Origin: Candidatus Helarchaeota archaeon
Lineage (GTDB): Archaea > Asgardarchaeota > Lokiarchaeia > Helarchaeales > HEL-GB-A
Assembly (NCBI GenBank): GCA_013375455.1
Contig: JABXJT010000017.1
Location: forward strand, 1-64,000
Direction: 5' to 3'
Length of the DNA: 64,000 nt
The notes beneath the pieces are model-generated. The model saw only the letters and a list, made by a program, of their open reading frames with translations, searched no databases and had not been told where the DNA came from. Positions 53,722 to 62,512 of the stretch are shown in pieces (within the stretch, counting starts at the first letter, position 1; each line of letters starts with the position of its first letter). The position numbers were made by a program, and so were the translations under genes.

Positions 53722-56700
53722 TCATACAACGAGGCCCGCTTTAAGTTGGGAAATTATTTCTTTATCGGTAAAATGCGGAATTGTTATTGCACGTTGAGGG
53801 CAACTCGATCCGCAGGTTCCACATCCTTTACACATTGTTGAAATTACTTCGGCTCTCTTCCCCGATTCAGTCTTGTTTATGATAATTGCTTCAAAGGGAC
53901 ATACTGATGAGCATAAACCACAACCGATACAGAGGTCTTTGGATATTTCAGCAGTTATGGGTTCACCTTTAATTCTTACCTTGCTAAGTAGAGTGCATGC
54001 TCTCCCAGCAGCTCCCATTGCTTGAGAAATTGATTCATTTACTCCTCTTGGTGAATGGGCTAACCCACAGACAAAAATTCCGGCAGTGCTGAAATCATTG
54101 GGTCTTAACTTAACGTGAGCTTCCAAAAAGAAGCCATGCTTGCCCAAGGGTACTTTCAACATTTTTGAGAGAATTTCATTACCTTCATTCGGAATTATGG
54201 CAGCGCTGAGCACCAGATAATTTGGCTTCATTTTAATATATCTTTTAATTACATTATCAAAGACAGATACTACTAACTTACCATTTTCTTCAGTAACCTC
54301 TGGTAATTGTGAGTCGTTATAATGAATGAAAATGACACCCAACTCTCTCGCTTTTCGATAAAGTTCTTCTTTAAATTGATATGTCGTTATTTCCTTGTAA
54401 ATTATCACGACTCTTGTCCTAGGATTTTGGGTTTTTATTCTAATTGCGTTTTTGATTGCCTTAGTACAACATACGCGACTACAATAAGGACGTTCTTCAA
54501 TTCTCGATCCAATACATTGGATCATCATTACCAACCTTGCATCTAGCTTATCTTCTGCAAGAAGTTTTTCTAATTCGGATTGTAAAATGACTTTATCATT
54601 CTTTCCAAATAAATACTCAGTCGGAGTGTATTCCTTGGCACCCGTGGCGACAATTATTGTTCCATTTTTAAGTTGTTGAGTTTCGTGTGTGTCATTATTT
54701 TCTATTGTGATAGTGAAATTTCCCACATACCCCTCAATTGATTTTATTTCACTATTCAAAAATGTCTGAATCATTTCGTGATTTTTAACATTTTCAATCA
54801 TGCTTTGTAAGAATTTCTGTGTATCTTCAAAATTTTCATTATAAAATATTTTAGTATTCATATTTCCTCCAAATTTTTTTTCTTGCTCAATTAAATAAAC
54901 GGGAAATCCTTGATCTGCGACTTCTAAGGCGGCAGTTAAACCTGCTATTCCGCCACCGATTACAGCACATTTTTGAATCATATCATTAATGGGCTCTTCT
55001 AAAGGTCTTATTAAAGCGGCTTTCGCTGCGGCCATAGCGACTAAATTTTTTGCTTTTTCCGTTGCTTTTTCTGGTGCATCTGGATGAACCCAAGAACAAT
55101 GTTCTCTGATATTCGCCATTTCAAATAGGTATCTATTCAACCCTGCCTCTCGAATTGAACTTTGGAATAAAGGTTCATGAGTTCTTGGGGTGCATGATGC
55201 AACCACTACTTTATTCAAATTGTATTCCTTGACAATTTCCTGAATTCGAGTCGTGGAATCGCTCGAACACATGTATAGATTATCTTCAGCAAAAACAACA
55301 TTTGGGAGTGTCTTTGCATATTCGGTGACCTCTTTTACATCAACAACGCGAGCGATGTTAATCCCACAATGGCATATAAAAACCCCAATTCGTGGTTCAG
55401 TTTCATCGAATTCAAGTTCTGGTGGGAATTCTTTTACGGTACTTAACGCGTATCTTTGGTCTGAAACGATGCTGGTTGCCTCTACCGCTGCCCCACTTGC
55501 TTGAATAATAGTGTCAGGGATGTCTTGGGGTCCTTGACAACCTCCAGTTAAGTAAATTCCAGGGCGTGATGATTTGATTTCATAAAAATCTTGAGTATCA
55601 CAAAAGCCGTATTGATTCAAATCTATATTTAAGATTTTACTTAAATTATCTAATGATTTAGAAGGTTTTAAGCCAGTAGATAAGACAAGAATATCAAAAT
55701 CTTTCTCTTCGATCGCCTCATCTTCACGCTCGTACCTTATAATTATCTTATTTTCAACCTGGTTTATGGATCCTATACGACACCTAGTGAAAACAATGCC
55801 CAGTTCCTCTGCTTTTTGCTGATATTCATAAAACCCTTTCCCAAAATTTCGCATATCCATAAAATAAATGACACATTCAATCTCGGGATGGTGATCCTTC
55901 ACGATAATTGCTTGTTTAATTGCATACATACAGCAGACAGAGGAACAGTAACTCATATTGAACCTTTCATCTCGGGACCCAAAACATTGGAGCCAAGCGA
56001 TCTGTTTTGGAATTTGATTATCTGATGGCTTAACGATATGCCCGCCGTAGGGACCAGATGCACTCATAACTCTTTCAAATTCTAAACTTGTCATTATATT
56101 GGGGTTGTGAATGTATTGGAATTGTCTTTGAAGTGCGGGATCAAAAAGATCATAACCGATTGCAACTATTATAGAACCAACTTTAAGTTCTTCGAATTTC
56201 TCTTTATCTTCATAATTAATTGCTTGAGCCTCGCAATTTTTCTCACAAACCTTACAAACACCTTTAGTTAAATAGAGGCACTCTTTCGCATCAATCAGAT
56301 AGACCGGGGGTATCGCTTGCGGAAACGGGATGTGGATGCTCTTGCGCATATCCAGGTTCATATTAAATTCATCTTTCACCTTTTTTGGACATTTCTCTGC
56401 ACAGGTTCCACAATTTCTACATTTTTCTTCATCAACATATCTTGGTTTTCTGACGACCTTTACTGTAAAATTACCTGCTTCACCAGATACACCTGCAACG
56501 ACCGAATACGTTAACAACTCGATATTGGGATGATTTGCAACTTCCACCATTTTTGGGGCTAGAATGCACATCGAACAATCATTTGTTGGAAATGTTTTAT
56601 CTAATTGCGCCATGTGACCTCCGATACTTGCAGATTTCTCGACAATATAAACTTTAAAGCCCATTTCTGCGCAATCTAACGCTGCTTGAATTCCGGCTAT

Positions 56701-56742
56701 GCCTCCGCCAATTACTAAAACTGCGCCGACTGCCTCTCTCAA
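53722..56742 (-). CDS. Double HdrA-like flavoprotein, copy 4
   Basis: A 1006-residue protein, the most distant of the four: FAD loop VIGGGIAGIQA, TFPTNDCSMC, CRNCGTCAEKCP, then an unusual cluster CLYLTKGVCKVCEKNC, a second FAD domain (AVIGGGIAGLTA), and C-terminal CIGCGLCSSVCP and CKGCGTCGSSCP. TTG start without a clear binding site. First gene of the seven-gene operon (copy 4, HdrB-like, hdrC, hdrB, mvhD-wHTH, copy 3, copy 2). Double operator 61 bp upstream. Confidence 0.9.
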   Translation of the reverse strand: MREAVGAVLVIGGGIAGIQAALDCAEMGFKVYIVEKSASIGGHMAQLDKTFPTNDCSMCILAPKMVEVANHPNIELLTYSVVAGVSGEAGNFTVKVVRKPRYVDEEKCRNCGTCAEKCPKKVKDEFNMNLDMRKSIHIPFPQAIPPVYLIDAKECLYLTKGVCKVCEKNCEAQAINYEDKEKFEELKVGSIIVAIGYDLFDPALQRQFQYIHNPNIMTSLEFERVMSASGPYGGHIVKPSDNQIPKQIAWLQCFGSRDERFNMSYCSSVCCMYAIKQAIIVKDHHPEIECVIYFMDMRNFGKGFYEYQQKAEELGIVFTRCRIGSINQVENKIIIRYEREDEAIEEKDFDILVLSTGLKPSKSLDNLSKILNIDLNQYGFCDTQDFYEIKSSRPGIYLTGGCQGPQDIPDTIIQASGAAVEATSIVSDQRYALSTVKEFPPELEFDETEPRIGVFICHCGINIARVVDVKEVTEYAKTLPNVVFAEDNLYMCSSDSTTRIQEIVKEYNLNKVVVASCTPRTHEPLFQSSIREAGLNRYLFEMANIREHCSWVHPDAPEKATEKAKNLVAMAAAKAALIRPLEEPINDMIQKCAVIGGGIAGLTAALEVADQGFPVYLIEQEKKFGGNMNTKIFYNENFEDTQKFLQSMIENVKNHEMIQTFLNSEIKSIEGYVGNFTITIENNDTHETQQLKNGTIIVATGAKEYTPTEYLFGKNDKVILQSELEKLLAEDKLDARLVMMIQCIGSRIEERPYCSRVCCTKAIKNAIRIKTQNPRTRVVIIYKEITTYQFKEELYRKARELGVIFIHYNDSQLPEVTEENGKLVVSVFDNVIKRYIKMKPNYLVLSAAIIPNEGNEILSKMLKVPLGKHGFFLEAHVKLRPNDFSTAGIFVCGLAHSPRGVNESISQAMGAAGRACTLLSKVRIKGEPITAEISKDLCIGCGLCSSVCPFEAIIINKTESGKRAEVISTMCKGCGTCGSSCPQRAITIPHFTDKEIISQLKAGLVV

Positions 56743-56802
56743 TATAATCGCGACCAGTCATCGAATAACATCAATACATAACGTAAATAAACTAGTGTTA
56801 TA

Positions 56803-56826
56803 AAACATTGTCATAAAACAATGTTA
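56803..56826. promoter_or_regulatory. Double operator of the long hdr operon
   Basis: AAACATTGTCA (56803-56813, two mismatches) and AAACAATGTTA (56816-56826, one mismatch), 13 bp centre to centre. The 24-bp unit read on the minus strand is almost the same as the unit at 57060. Confidence 0.7.
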
Positions 56827-57059
56827 TACTAGATTTATAAATTTATCATAAAAAACAAGAGCGTTTAGTAGATGTATTCTTACGTAAGACATTCAACATT
56901 TTTGAGTAATGAAGTAAATTATATTTTAAAATTTTGGAAAAAAATAAAGCTTTTTGAAGCTTCTAATTCCCCATTTTCATCTGCATAGTTTTATTTTATG
57001 AGAAAAGCGTAGATATTTAAAAAATCTTGTTCTTTCTGATAAATTTTATAAGTCTATTA

Positions 57060-57083
57060 TAACATTGTTTTATGACATTGTTA
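57060..57083. promoter_or_regulatory. Double operator of frhB-vhuD
   Basis: TAACATTGTTT (57060-57070, one mismatch) and TGACATTGTTA (57073-57083, one mismatch), 13 bp apart, ending 46 bases before the frhB-like ATG. Confidence 0.7.
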
Positions 57084-57129
57084 TTAAAAGTCCCAATTTC
57101 AATTGCCTAATTTAATTGAAAAGTGAAAA

Positions 57130-58287
57130 ATGGTGGCATCTACCGATAAGATTGCTGCAGAAGGAGATGAATTTAAAACCTTTAAAGATCTTATCAAAGA
57201 AGTTCATGCAAAAGGAATATGCGGACAATGTGGAGGATGCGTTTCGTTTTGTTCTGCGTCAGAATTCAGTGCTATTAAAATGGGAGAAAATGGGATTCCA
57301 GTTTTTGATAACGAAGAAAATTGTGTTAAATGTGGATTATGTTATTTAATTTGCCCTCAAATTGATGCACTCAATCAGGAATTAAAAGAGAAATTTGAAT
57401 GGAAATTTCCTATCGGGAAAGTACGTCGAATTGCGTCAGCAAGAAACACGGACCCGCAAATTGTTGAAGTTGCAACGGATGGTGGCGTAGTCACAGGAAT
57501 TTTGATGTATTTACTCGAGAAAAAATTAATAGATGGGGTAATTGCATCCAAAAAAATAGCTCCATTTAAACGCGTAGCTGCCATCATTAAAACGAAGAAG
57601 GAATTATTGGATACCGTTGGGACCAGGGTATGCGACCTTACCCAGATGGATCAAGAGTTAGGCAACTATTCTACTTATTCACCAATTAGTTTTGAATTAA
57701 AAAAATATATGCACAAAGATATATTAAGGCTGGCCGTCGTTGGAACACCGTGCCAAATTCACACGATTAGAAAGATGCAGATTTTGGGCGTGATACCTGC
57801 ACACATTATTAAATATATGCTTGGATTATTCTGCACTGAAAATTTTTATTTTACTGAAAAAACTCGGAAGAAATTTGAAGAAAAACACAAATTTCGCTTT
57901 GAAGATATTAAAAAAATGAATTTAAAGGAAGAATTAAGCATATATCTTAAAGATGGAAGAGTTGTTCGGATTCCTTTTAGTGAATTAGATGAGATAATGA
58001 GGGCTGCCTGTAGGGCGTGTGATGATTTTTCAAATGAATATGCAGATTTGTCATTTGGAGGATTGACCTCCCCGGAGGGATATACTACTACAATTTTAAA
58101 GACGAAAACGGGAGAAGATATTTATTATGGGGCATTACATTCGGGTTACATTGAAGAAAATGAGGAATTAAATAAACAAGTCGAAAAATCTAAAATGTTG
58201 GTTAAAATAATTAATTTCTCAAAATATAAAAGAAAGAGAGCAGCAGATTTTTTGAAACAAGTTAATAGAGAAAAAAATAATAGTTAA
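57130..58287 (+). CDS. FrhB-like F420/NAD(P)-type oxidoreductase beta subunit
   Basis: A 385-residue FrhB/FdhB-family flavoprotein. An N-terminal two-cluster ferredoxin (CGQCGGCVSFC, CVKCGLCYLICP) leads into the flavin domain with TDGGVVTGILMYLL, VVGTPCQIHTIRKM and CRACDDFSNEYADLSFGG. Family members pass electrons between F420, or in related enzymes NAD(P) or other donors, and Fe-S partners. Followed after 4 bp by a VhuD-like selenoprotein, so this pair is likely the electron input module of the Hdr complexes. Confidence 0.85.
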   Translation: MVASTDKIAAEGDEFKTFKDLIKEVHAKGICGQCGGCVSFCSASEFSAIKMGENGIPVFDNEENCVKCGLCYLICPQIDALNQELKEKFEWKFPIGKVRRIASARNTDPQIVEVATDGGVVTGILMYLLEKKLIDGVIASKKIAPFKRVAAIIKTKKELLDTVGTRVCDLTQMDQELGNYSTYSPISFELKKYMHKDILRLAVVGTPCQIHTIRKMQILGVIPAHIIKYMLGLFCTENFYFTEKTRKKFEEKHKFRFEDIKKMNLKEELSIYLKDGRVVRIPFSELDEIMRAACRACDDFSNEYADLSFGGLTSPEGYTTTILKTKTGEDIYYGALHSGYIEENEELNKQVEKSKMLVKIINFSKYKRKRAADFLKQVNREKNNS

Positions 58288-58291
58288 TAAA

Positions 58292-58759
58292 ATGGAGGTT
58301 AAAAAAATAGCAGGCAATAGCGAAATAATGAGTGAGAAGAAAGAAGAAGTAGCAAAATTTGAACCATTGATAACTTTTTTCGTTTGCAAGTGGTGTACAT
58401 ACGCAGCTGCCGATTTGGCAGGTTCTAGCAGACTTCAATATCCCCCTAATATCAGAATAGTCATGCTGCCGTGTACCGGAAAAATGGATGTTGTATATGC
58501 ACTAAAAGCTTTTGAACAAGGCATTGATGGCGTCCTTGTATCTGGCTGACTCAAGGAGCAATGCCACTATGTGGATGGCAACTTTAAATCCGAAAGGAGG
58601 ATAAAAATGGTCAAGAACATCTTGGAATCAATCGGAATCAATCCGGAACGCATAGAAATGCATTTTATTTCCGCTAGCATGTCCACAACATTCGTAAAAG
58701 TAATTGAAGATTTTGTAAAAAGATTAAAGGAACTGGGTCCGATAAAACCGAAAAAATGA
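58292..58759 (+). CDS. VhuD/MvhD-like selenoprotein with in-frame UGA (Sec)
   Basis: A 155-residue small MvhD-like protein read through an in-frame TGA at 58547-58549. CKWCTYAAADLAG and LPCTGKMDV precede it; the reading VSG-(TGA)-LKEQCHYVDGN aligns with VCGCPKDKCHNVDGN of the paralog at 44043, so the TGA replaces a Cys ligand position. The frame stays open for 69 more codons with paralog-like sequence. VhuD of some methanogens is a known selenoprotein at this site. ATG start, 4 bp after the FrhB-like gene. Ends at TGA 58757-58759. Confidence 0.85.
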
Positions 58760-58815
58760 TCTTTATAGAGAAAGTTTAGCTATAAAGTGATACCTTTGCA
58801 AGAGGTTTCGGTTTT
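58744..58815 (+). promoter_or_regulatory. Candidate SECIS element
   Basis: P1: AAAACCGAA (58744-58752) pairs with TTCGGTTTT (58807-58815). P2: CTTTATAG (58761-58768) pairs with CTATAAAG (58780-58787) around an 11-base loop containing AAA. At the base of P2, TGAT (58757-58760) faces TGAT (58788-58791), able to form the tandem sheared G-A pairs of a kink-turn core as in eukaryotic SECIS. P3: ACCTTT with AGAGGT (58792-58806). The 5' TGA is also the stop codon. The Cys paralog lacks any such structure after its stop. Confidence 0.6.
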
Positions 58816-58817
58816 TA

Positions 58818-58877
58818 CTTCTTCTTTCTCTGCCAAATTCTCAAAATTTTTGAAGGTAGAGGAATATAGTTAAGAAG
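58818..58877 (+). other. Second stable hairpin after the selenoprotein gene
   Basis: CTTCTT/AAGAAG (58818-58823, 58872-58877), CTCTGCC/GGTAGAG (58828-58834, 58855-58861) and an apical TCAAA/TTTGA stem (58841-58845, 58849-58853). It may be a transcript end, an alternative SECIS, or the leader of the next gene, which starts at 58897. Confidence 0.35.
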
Positions 58878-58896
58878 AGGAGAAGCCATAAGATAG

Positions 58897-60225
58897 ATGG
58901 AGCTTTATATATTGAAGAGATATAAAAAGAAATTTATTGATTCCATCCTCAAAGGAACTTCTCTAACTAAATTATTTTCGATTGTTTTAGGATTTTTTGT
59001 ACGACGTGAAGGAAAAAAATTCCAAGTACTGGATGAAAATATAAAAGAATCAGATTTAGTGCCTTCTCGTTCAAATGGTTATGACAAGGCTTCACTTTAT
59101 GTGCACATTCCATTCTGCAGGACCCTATGTCCTTATTGCTCTTTCAATAGATACCGATTTAAAGAAGATCAAGCACGAATATATTTTGAAAATCTTAATA
59201 AAGAGCTTGATCTTTACATTCAGAGAGGCTATAAATTTTCAAGCGTATATTTTGGGGGTGGAACTCCTACAATTAAGATGGATGGATTACTTGAGTTCAT
59301 TGATCATCTGAAAGAAAACAATGACATTCGGGAAATTTCTGTTGAATCCACCCCACGAGAAATCAATGAGGAGAGCGTAAATCAGTTAAAAGCGGCGGGA
59401 GTTAATAGGATATCAGTTGGCGTACAAAGTTTTGATAGGGGTATAATGAAGGTCATTGGTAGGCTTATTATTGGTAAAAATGTAAGAGAAAAAATTCAGC
59501 TTGCAAAGGATAAATTTGATACTCTTAACCTCGATTTGATGTTCAATTTCCCTACCCAGACAATTGAACACCTTAAAACAGACTTGGAAATTTTGAAATC
59601 AATGAAAAATGATTTTAATCAAGTAACTTTTTATCCCCTAATGCCTTCGCCGCATAAAAAAGTTTCTTTAGAGCGAAGGTTCAATCGTATCAATACATCA
59701 CGAGAAAGGAAGTTTTATGAGATCATTCAAAGAACGCTCCTTTCTGAGGGATATCGCCCTTCAACTGTTTGGTGTTTTTCGTATGGCGAAACAATTATTG
59801 ACGAATATATAATCGAATATGATGATTATATCGGCCTGGGATCCGGGTCTGTAAGTCTCCTTGATGGGACTTTTTATGTTAATTCGTTTTCATTGGACAG
59901 GTATGATAAATTTCTAACAAAAAATAAATTGCCCATCATACGGTGGAAAAAATTAACAAAGCATGAACAGTTTCGGTATTATTTCCTTACAAAACTCTTT
60001 GGAATGGAAATTAACACGAATAAATTCTATCAAAAATTTAAAAGGGACATTCATGAAGAATTGATAAAGGAAATTTTTTTCCTCAAGTTCATCGGATTAA
60101 TTCGGGAGAAAAAGGGGATCATTCAAGTGACAGAAAGGGGAATGTATTACGTGAACATGCTGATGCGAGAATTTTATGGTTCCTTGAATGCATTGAGAGA
60201 ATTTTGTATTGAAAATCAAGTTTAA
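58897..60225 (+). CDS. HemN/HemW-like radical SAM protein
   Basis: A 442-residue radical SAM protein. The [4Fe-4S]-binding motif is CRTLCPYCSF (CxxxCxxC, about 75-84), then VYFGGGTPT, GVNRISVGVQSF and LDLMFNFPTQT, all typical of oxygen-independent coproporphyrinogen oxidase and HemW-like proteins. A C-terminal HemN-type domain follows (about 330-440). The first 60 residues are an extension not usual in HemW. Its gene precedes the lipoate module; the reaction is not certain (haem transfer or another porphyrin or radical reaction). Confidence 0.85.
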   Translation: MELYILKRYKKKFIDSILKGTSLTKLFSIVLGFFVRREGKKFQVLDENIKESDLVPSRSNGYDKASLYVHIPFCRTLCPYCSFNRYRFKEDQARIYFENLNKELDLYIQRGYKFSSVYFGGGTPTIKMDGLLEFIDHLKENNDIREISVESTPREINEESVNQLKAAGVNRISVGVQSFDRGIMKVIGRLIIGKNVREKIQLAKDKFDTLNLDLMFNFPTQTIEHLKTDLEILKSMKNDFNQVTFYPLMPSPHKKVSLERRFNRINTSRERKFYEIIQRTLLSEGYRPSTVWCFSYGETIIDEYIIEYDDYIGLGSGSVSLLDGTFYVNSFSLDRYDKFLTKNKLPIIRWKKLTKHEQFRYYFLTKLFGMEINTNKFYQKFKRDIHEELIKEIFFLKFIGLIREKKGIIQVTERGMYYVNMLMREFYGSLNALREFCIENQV

Positions 60226-60299
60226 AAGGTAAAGTTTTGTAGCTTGTAACCTAAGATTTATAATAATTCATTGAAACGAAGAAATCGAAGTGAAGTATT

Positions 60300-61301
60300 C
60301 TGAATGAGTGGAGGCTCCTCCGGCTGGAGAAATTACCGGGGTTAACGACTCAGACAATTTGGCATGCTTGTGGCCTTTATGCAGATATGAATCAAGATAT
60401 GAACATCATAATCCTAACAGAACCCACTGAAAAATTTGTATGTTGCGGGCAATCACAAAATGTTTCTGCCGAGATAGATGTTAAGTTCTGTAAAAAAAAT
60501 AATATAGGATATACGAGAAGGATTGCAGGGGGTACTACCGTATTTTTGGATGAAAATCAAATTTTTTATAATGTAATCCTATATGGTTATAATTTCCCCA
60601 CACCACTTAAAGCTCTATATAAGAAATCTTTAAAGGGTCCTATAGACTTTTACAACTCATTGAAATTAGAGGCATTCTTAAATAACTATAATGAAATATC
60701 TGTGGAAAATCGAAAAATTTCTGGGATAGGAGCATATTGTTTAGAAAAAACAGGTCTTGTCGTGGGAAACATCATTTTAGATTTTGATTATGATATGTGT
60801 GTTAAAGCGTTAAGATTTCCATCGGAGAATTTTAAATCTCTTTTTAGAAGATACCTCGAAAATTCAGTAACTTCAATTAAAAGGGAACTGCAAAAGGAGA
60901 TTCCGAAGGATGAAATTTATGATGGGTTAATTTCCACCTTTGAAAAGAATTTGAATATTAAATTAGTTGAAGATAAATTAACAAATTGGGAAATCAAAAA
61001 GAATAAAGAATTAGAAAAAGAATATCAAACTGAAAAATGGTTAAATCCGCATCGTGAGGATATGAAAAAAGAAAAAATATTTGTTAAAATAAGAAAAGGG
61101 CAATTCATTTTTCATTACACCCCATTAAGTGCAGAATTTGTAATTGAAAATAAAAAAATAACAGAGATAATCTGCGATTCTTCTTTGAAAGAAGTTTCAA
61201 CTTTAAAAGGGATTAATATTGATGAGATCTCCGAAAAAAATAGTCTTTTTCGAGATCTTAAAAAGAATCTGCTCAAATTCCAGGTTCTATCTGAAAATTA
61301 A
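60300..61301 (+). CDS. Lipoate-protein ligase A-like enzyme, non-ATG start or missing base
   Basis: About 333 residues in the LplA/BPL fold: RRIAGGTTVFLDENQIFYNV is the lipoyl-adenylate motif, and RKISGIGAYCL contains the catalytic Lys. The first ATG in frame (60387) would delete the family's opening strand, yet the upstream codons read NEWRLLRLEKLPGLTTQT, fitting the usual LplA N terminus. A CTG at 60300 precedes it. Alternatively an ATG at 60304 with one G missing (ATG-AGTGG for ATG-GAG-TGG) would give MEWRLLRLE. A residue-260 to 333 accessory domain is present. Confidence 0.8.
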   Translation: MNEWRLLRLEKLPGLTTQTIWHACGLYADMNQDMNIIILTEPTEKFVCCGQSQNVSAEIDVKFCKKNNIGYTRRIAGGTTVFLDENQIFYNVILYGYNFPTPLKALYKKSLKGPIDFYNSLKLEAFLNNYNEISVENRKISGIGAYCLEKTGLVVGNIILDFDYDMCVKALRFPSENFKSLFRRYLENSVTSIKRELQKEIPKDEIYDGLISTFEKNLNIKLVEDKLTNWEIKKNKELEKEYQTEKWLNPHREDMKKEKIFVKIRKGQFIFHYTPLSAEFVIENKKITEIICDSSLKEVSTLKGINIDEISEKNSLFRDLKKNLLKFQVLSEN

Positions 61302-61337
61302 TAAGGTTAAATTAGATTTAAAATTTAAATATTCCTT

Positions 61338-61348
61338 TAACAATGTTA
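61338..61348. promoter_or_regulatory. TAACANTGTTA operator, lipS pair
   Basis: TAACAATGTTA, a perfect copy, 21 bases upstream of the first radical SAM gene of the lipoate module. Confidence 0.75.
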
Positions 61349-61369
61349 TGTTTGTCTAACTGAACAGAG

Positions 61370-62512
61370 ATGAAAAACTTGTCGGAATCCAACGATTTGA
61401 ATGCTTCTTCTGAAAGCCCAGATTACCTACAAACCAGTCTCGCGGCAGCAATGACCTTAGGCTTTAAGAAAGGCAAATTTTATCGAGATGCTAAGTTATA
61501 TTGCGTTAATCTCCTGTTGACATATCTAAAAGGCTGTAGGGCATCGTGCGCCTTTTGTGGATTAAGCAAGTCAAGACAGATTGAAGGCAAGGAGAGCGAC
61601 AAGACGTTTATAAGAGTGGATTGGCCGGTATATAAACTCGGCCTAATAATAGATGCTTTGAATTCAGAAAGATGCGACCATGTAGAACGTGTATGTGTGT
61701 CGATGGTTACTAACACGCGTGCAGTAGAGGATTTATTGATTGTTAATAACCGAATTAAAAAAGAGACCAAAAAATTGTTATCTTCTTTAATTGCACCAAC
61801 AATGATTAATAAAAGTTGGTTATTAAACCTCAAAAAATCAGGTACTGACAAGGTTGGCGTGGCTATTGATTGCGCAACACCTGATTTATTTAAGCAATTA
61901 CGGGGTTTAGGAGTTAATGGTCCGCACAAATGGGATAGATATTGGGAGATCGTGGATGAGAGCCTCACAGTTTTCAAGAAAGGAAATGTGGGAATTCATC
62001 TAATTGTGGGGCTCGGAGAAACGGAAGACGAAATGGCATATCTTTTTCAAAGAATTTATGATAGGGGCGCAAAAATTCACCTATTTTCATTTTTCCCAGA
62101 ACCGAATTCATTGCTTCAATCTGAGAAACAACCAGGAATAGGACATTATAGGCGAATTGAGCTATTAAGATATTTGATATCCATGAATTTGGTTCATTAT
62201 GAAAATTTAACGTTCAATTCAAATCGCCAGATCATTGATTTTGGGATTGATAATAAATTATTGGAGGAAGTCATTCAAGAGGGGAAGGCATTTAAGACAA
62301 GTGGATGTCCTGGTAGTACTTTAGAGGTGGCTTGCAACAGACCCTTTGCTAATTCAACCCCATTTCAGGCATATATGGGAGAGTGTCGCAATTTTCCTTT
62401 CGATCCTAATCCTGGAGACATCGAGTTGATTAAAAAGCAATTATTGGACTATTCTGGTGCCCATATCTCGACTATTGAGGAGGCTGAAATAATAGCAAAG
62501 GATGATGCTTAA
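61370..62512 (+). CDS. Radical SAM protein, LipS-type lipoyl synthase component (a)
   Basis: A 380-residue radical SAM enzyme with the cluster motif CRASCAFCGL (about 59-68) and a second Cys group in the C-terminal part (SGCPG..CNRPFANSTP..YMGECRNFPF), which may hold an auxiliary [4Fe-4S] cluster serving as sulfur donor. This is the pattern of LipS1/LipS2, the two-protein lipoyl synthase of some archaea and bacteria. It overlaps the next gene by 11 bp. Which of the two subunits it is cannot be decided by eye. Confidence 0.78.
   Translation: MKNLSESNDLNASSESPDYLQTSLAAAMTLGFKKGKFYRDAKLYCVNLLLTYLKGCRASCAFCGLSKSRQIEGKESDKTFIRVDWPVYKLGLIIDALNSERCDHVERVCVSMVTNTRAVEDLLIVNNRIKKETKKLLSSLIAPTMINKSWLLNLKKSGTDKVGVAIDCATPDLFKQLRGLGVNGPHKWDRYWEIVDESLTVFKKGNVGIHLIVGLGETEDEMAYLFQRIYDRGAKIHLFSFFPEPNSLLQSEKQPGIGHYRRIELLRYLISMNLVHYENLTFNSNRQIIDFGIDNKLLEEVIQEGKAFKTSGCPGSTLEVACNRPFANSTPFQAYMGECRNFPFDPNPGDIELIKKQLLDYSGAHISTIEEAEIIAKDDA

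Larger units (their letters stand above)
56743..57129. other. Divergent promoter region between the hdr operon and frhB
   Basis: A 387-bp gap with no gene. It carries a double operator at each end (56803-56826 and 57060-57083); these are near-exact mirror images. Between them is AT-rich sequence with no further recognised feature. Confidence 0.65.

Noticed and set aside
58292..58759. A pseudogene split by a stop codon
   Set aside because: The stop is TGA at a Cys ligand position, the downstream frame is conserved, and a SECIS-like element follows; selenocysteine is the better reading.
60387..61301. Lipoate ligase starting at ATG 60387
   Set aside because: The 29 codons upstream encode the family's conserved N terminus, and no ribosome binding site precedes this ATG.
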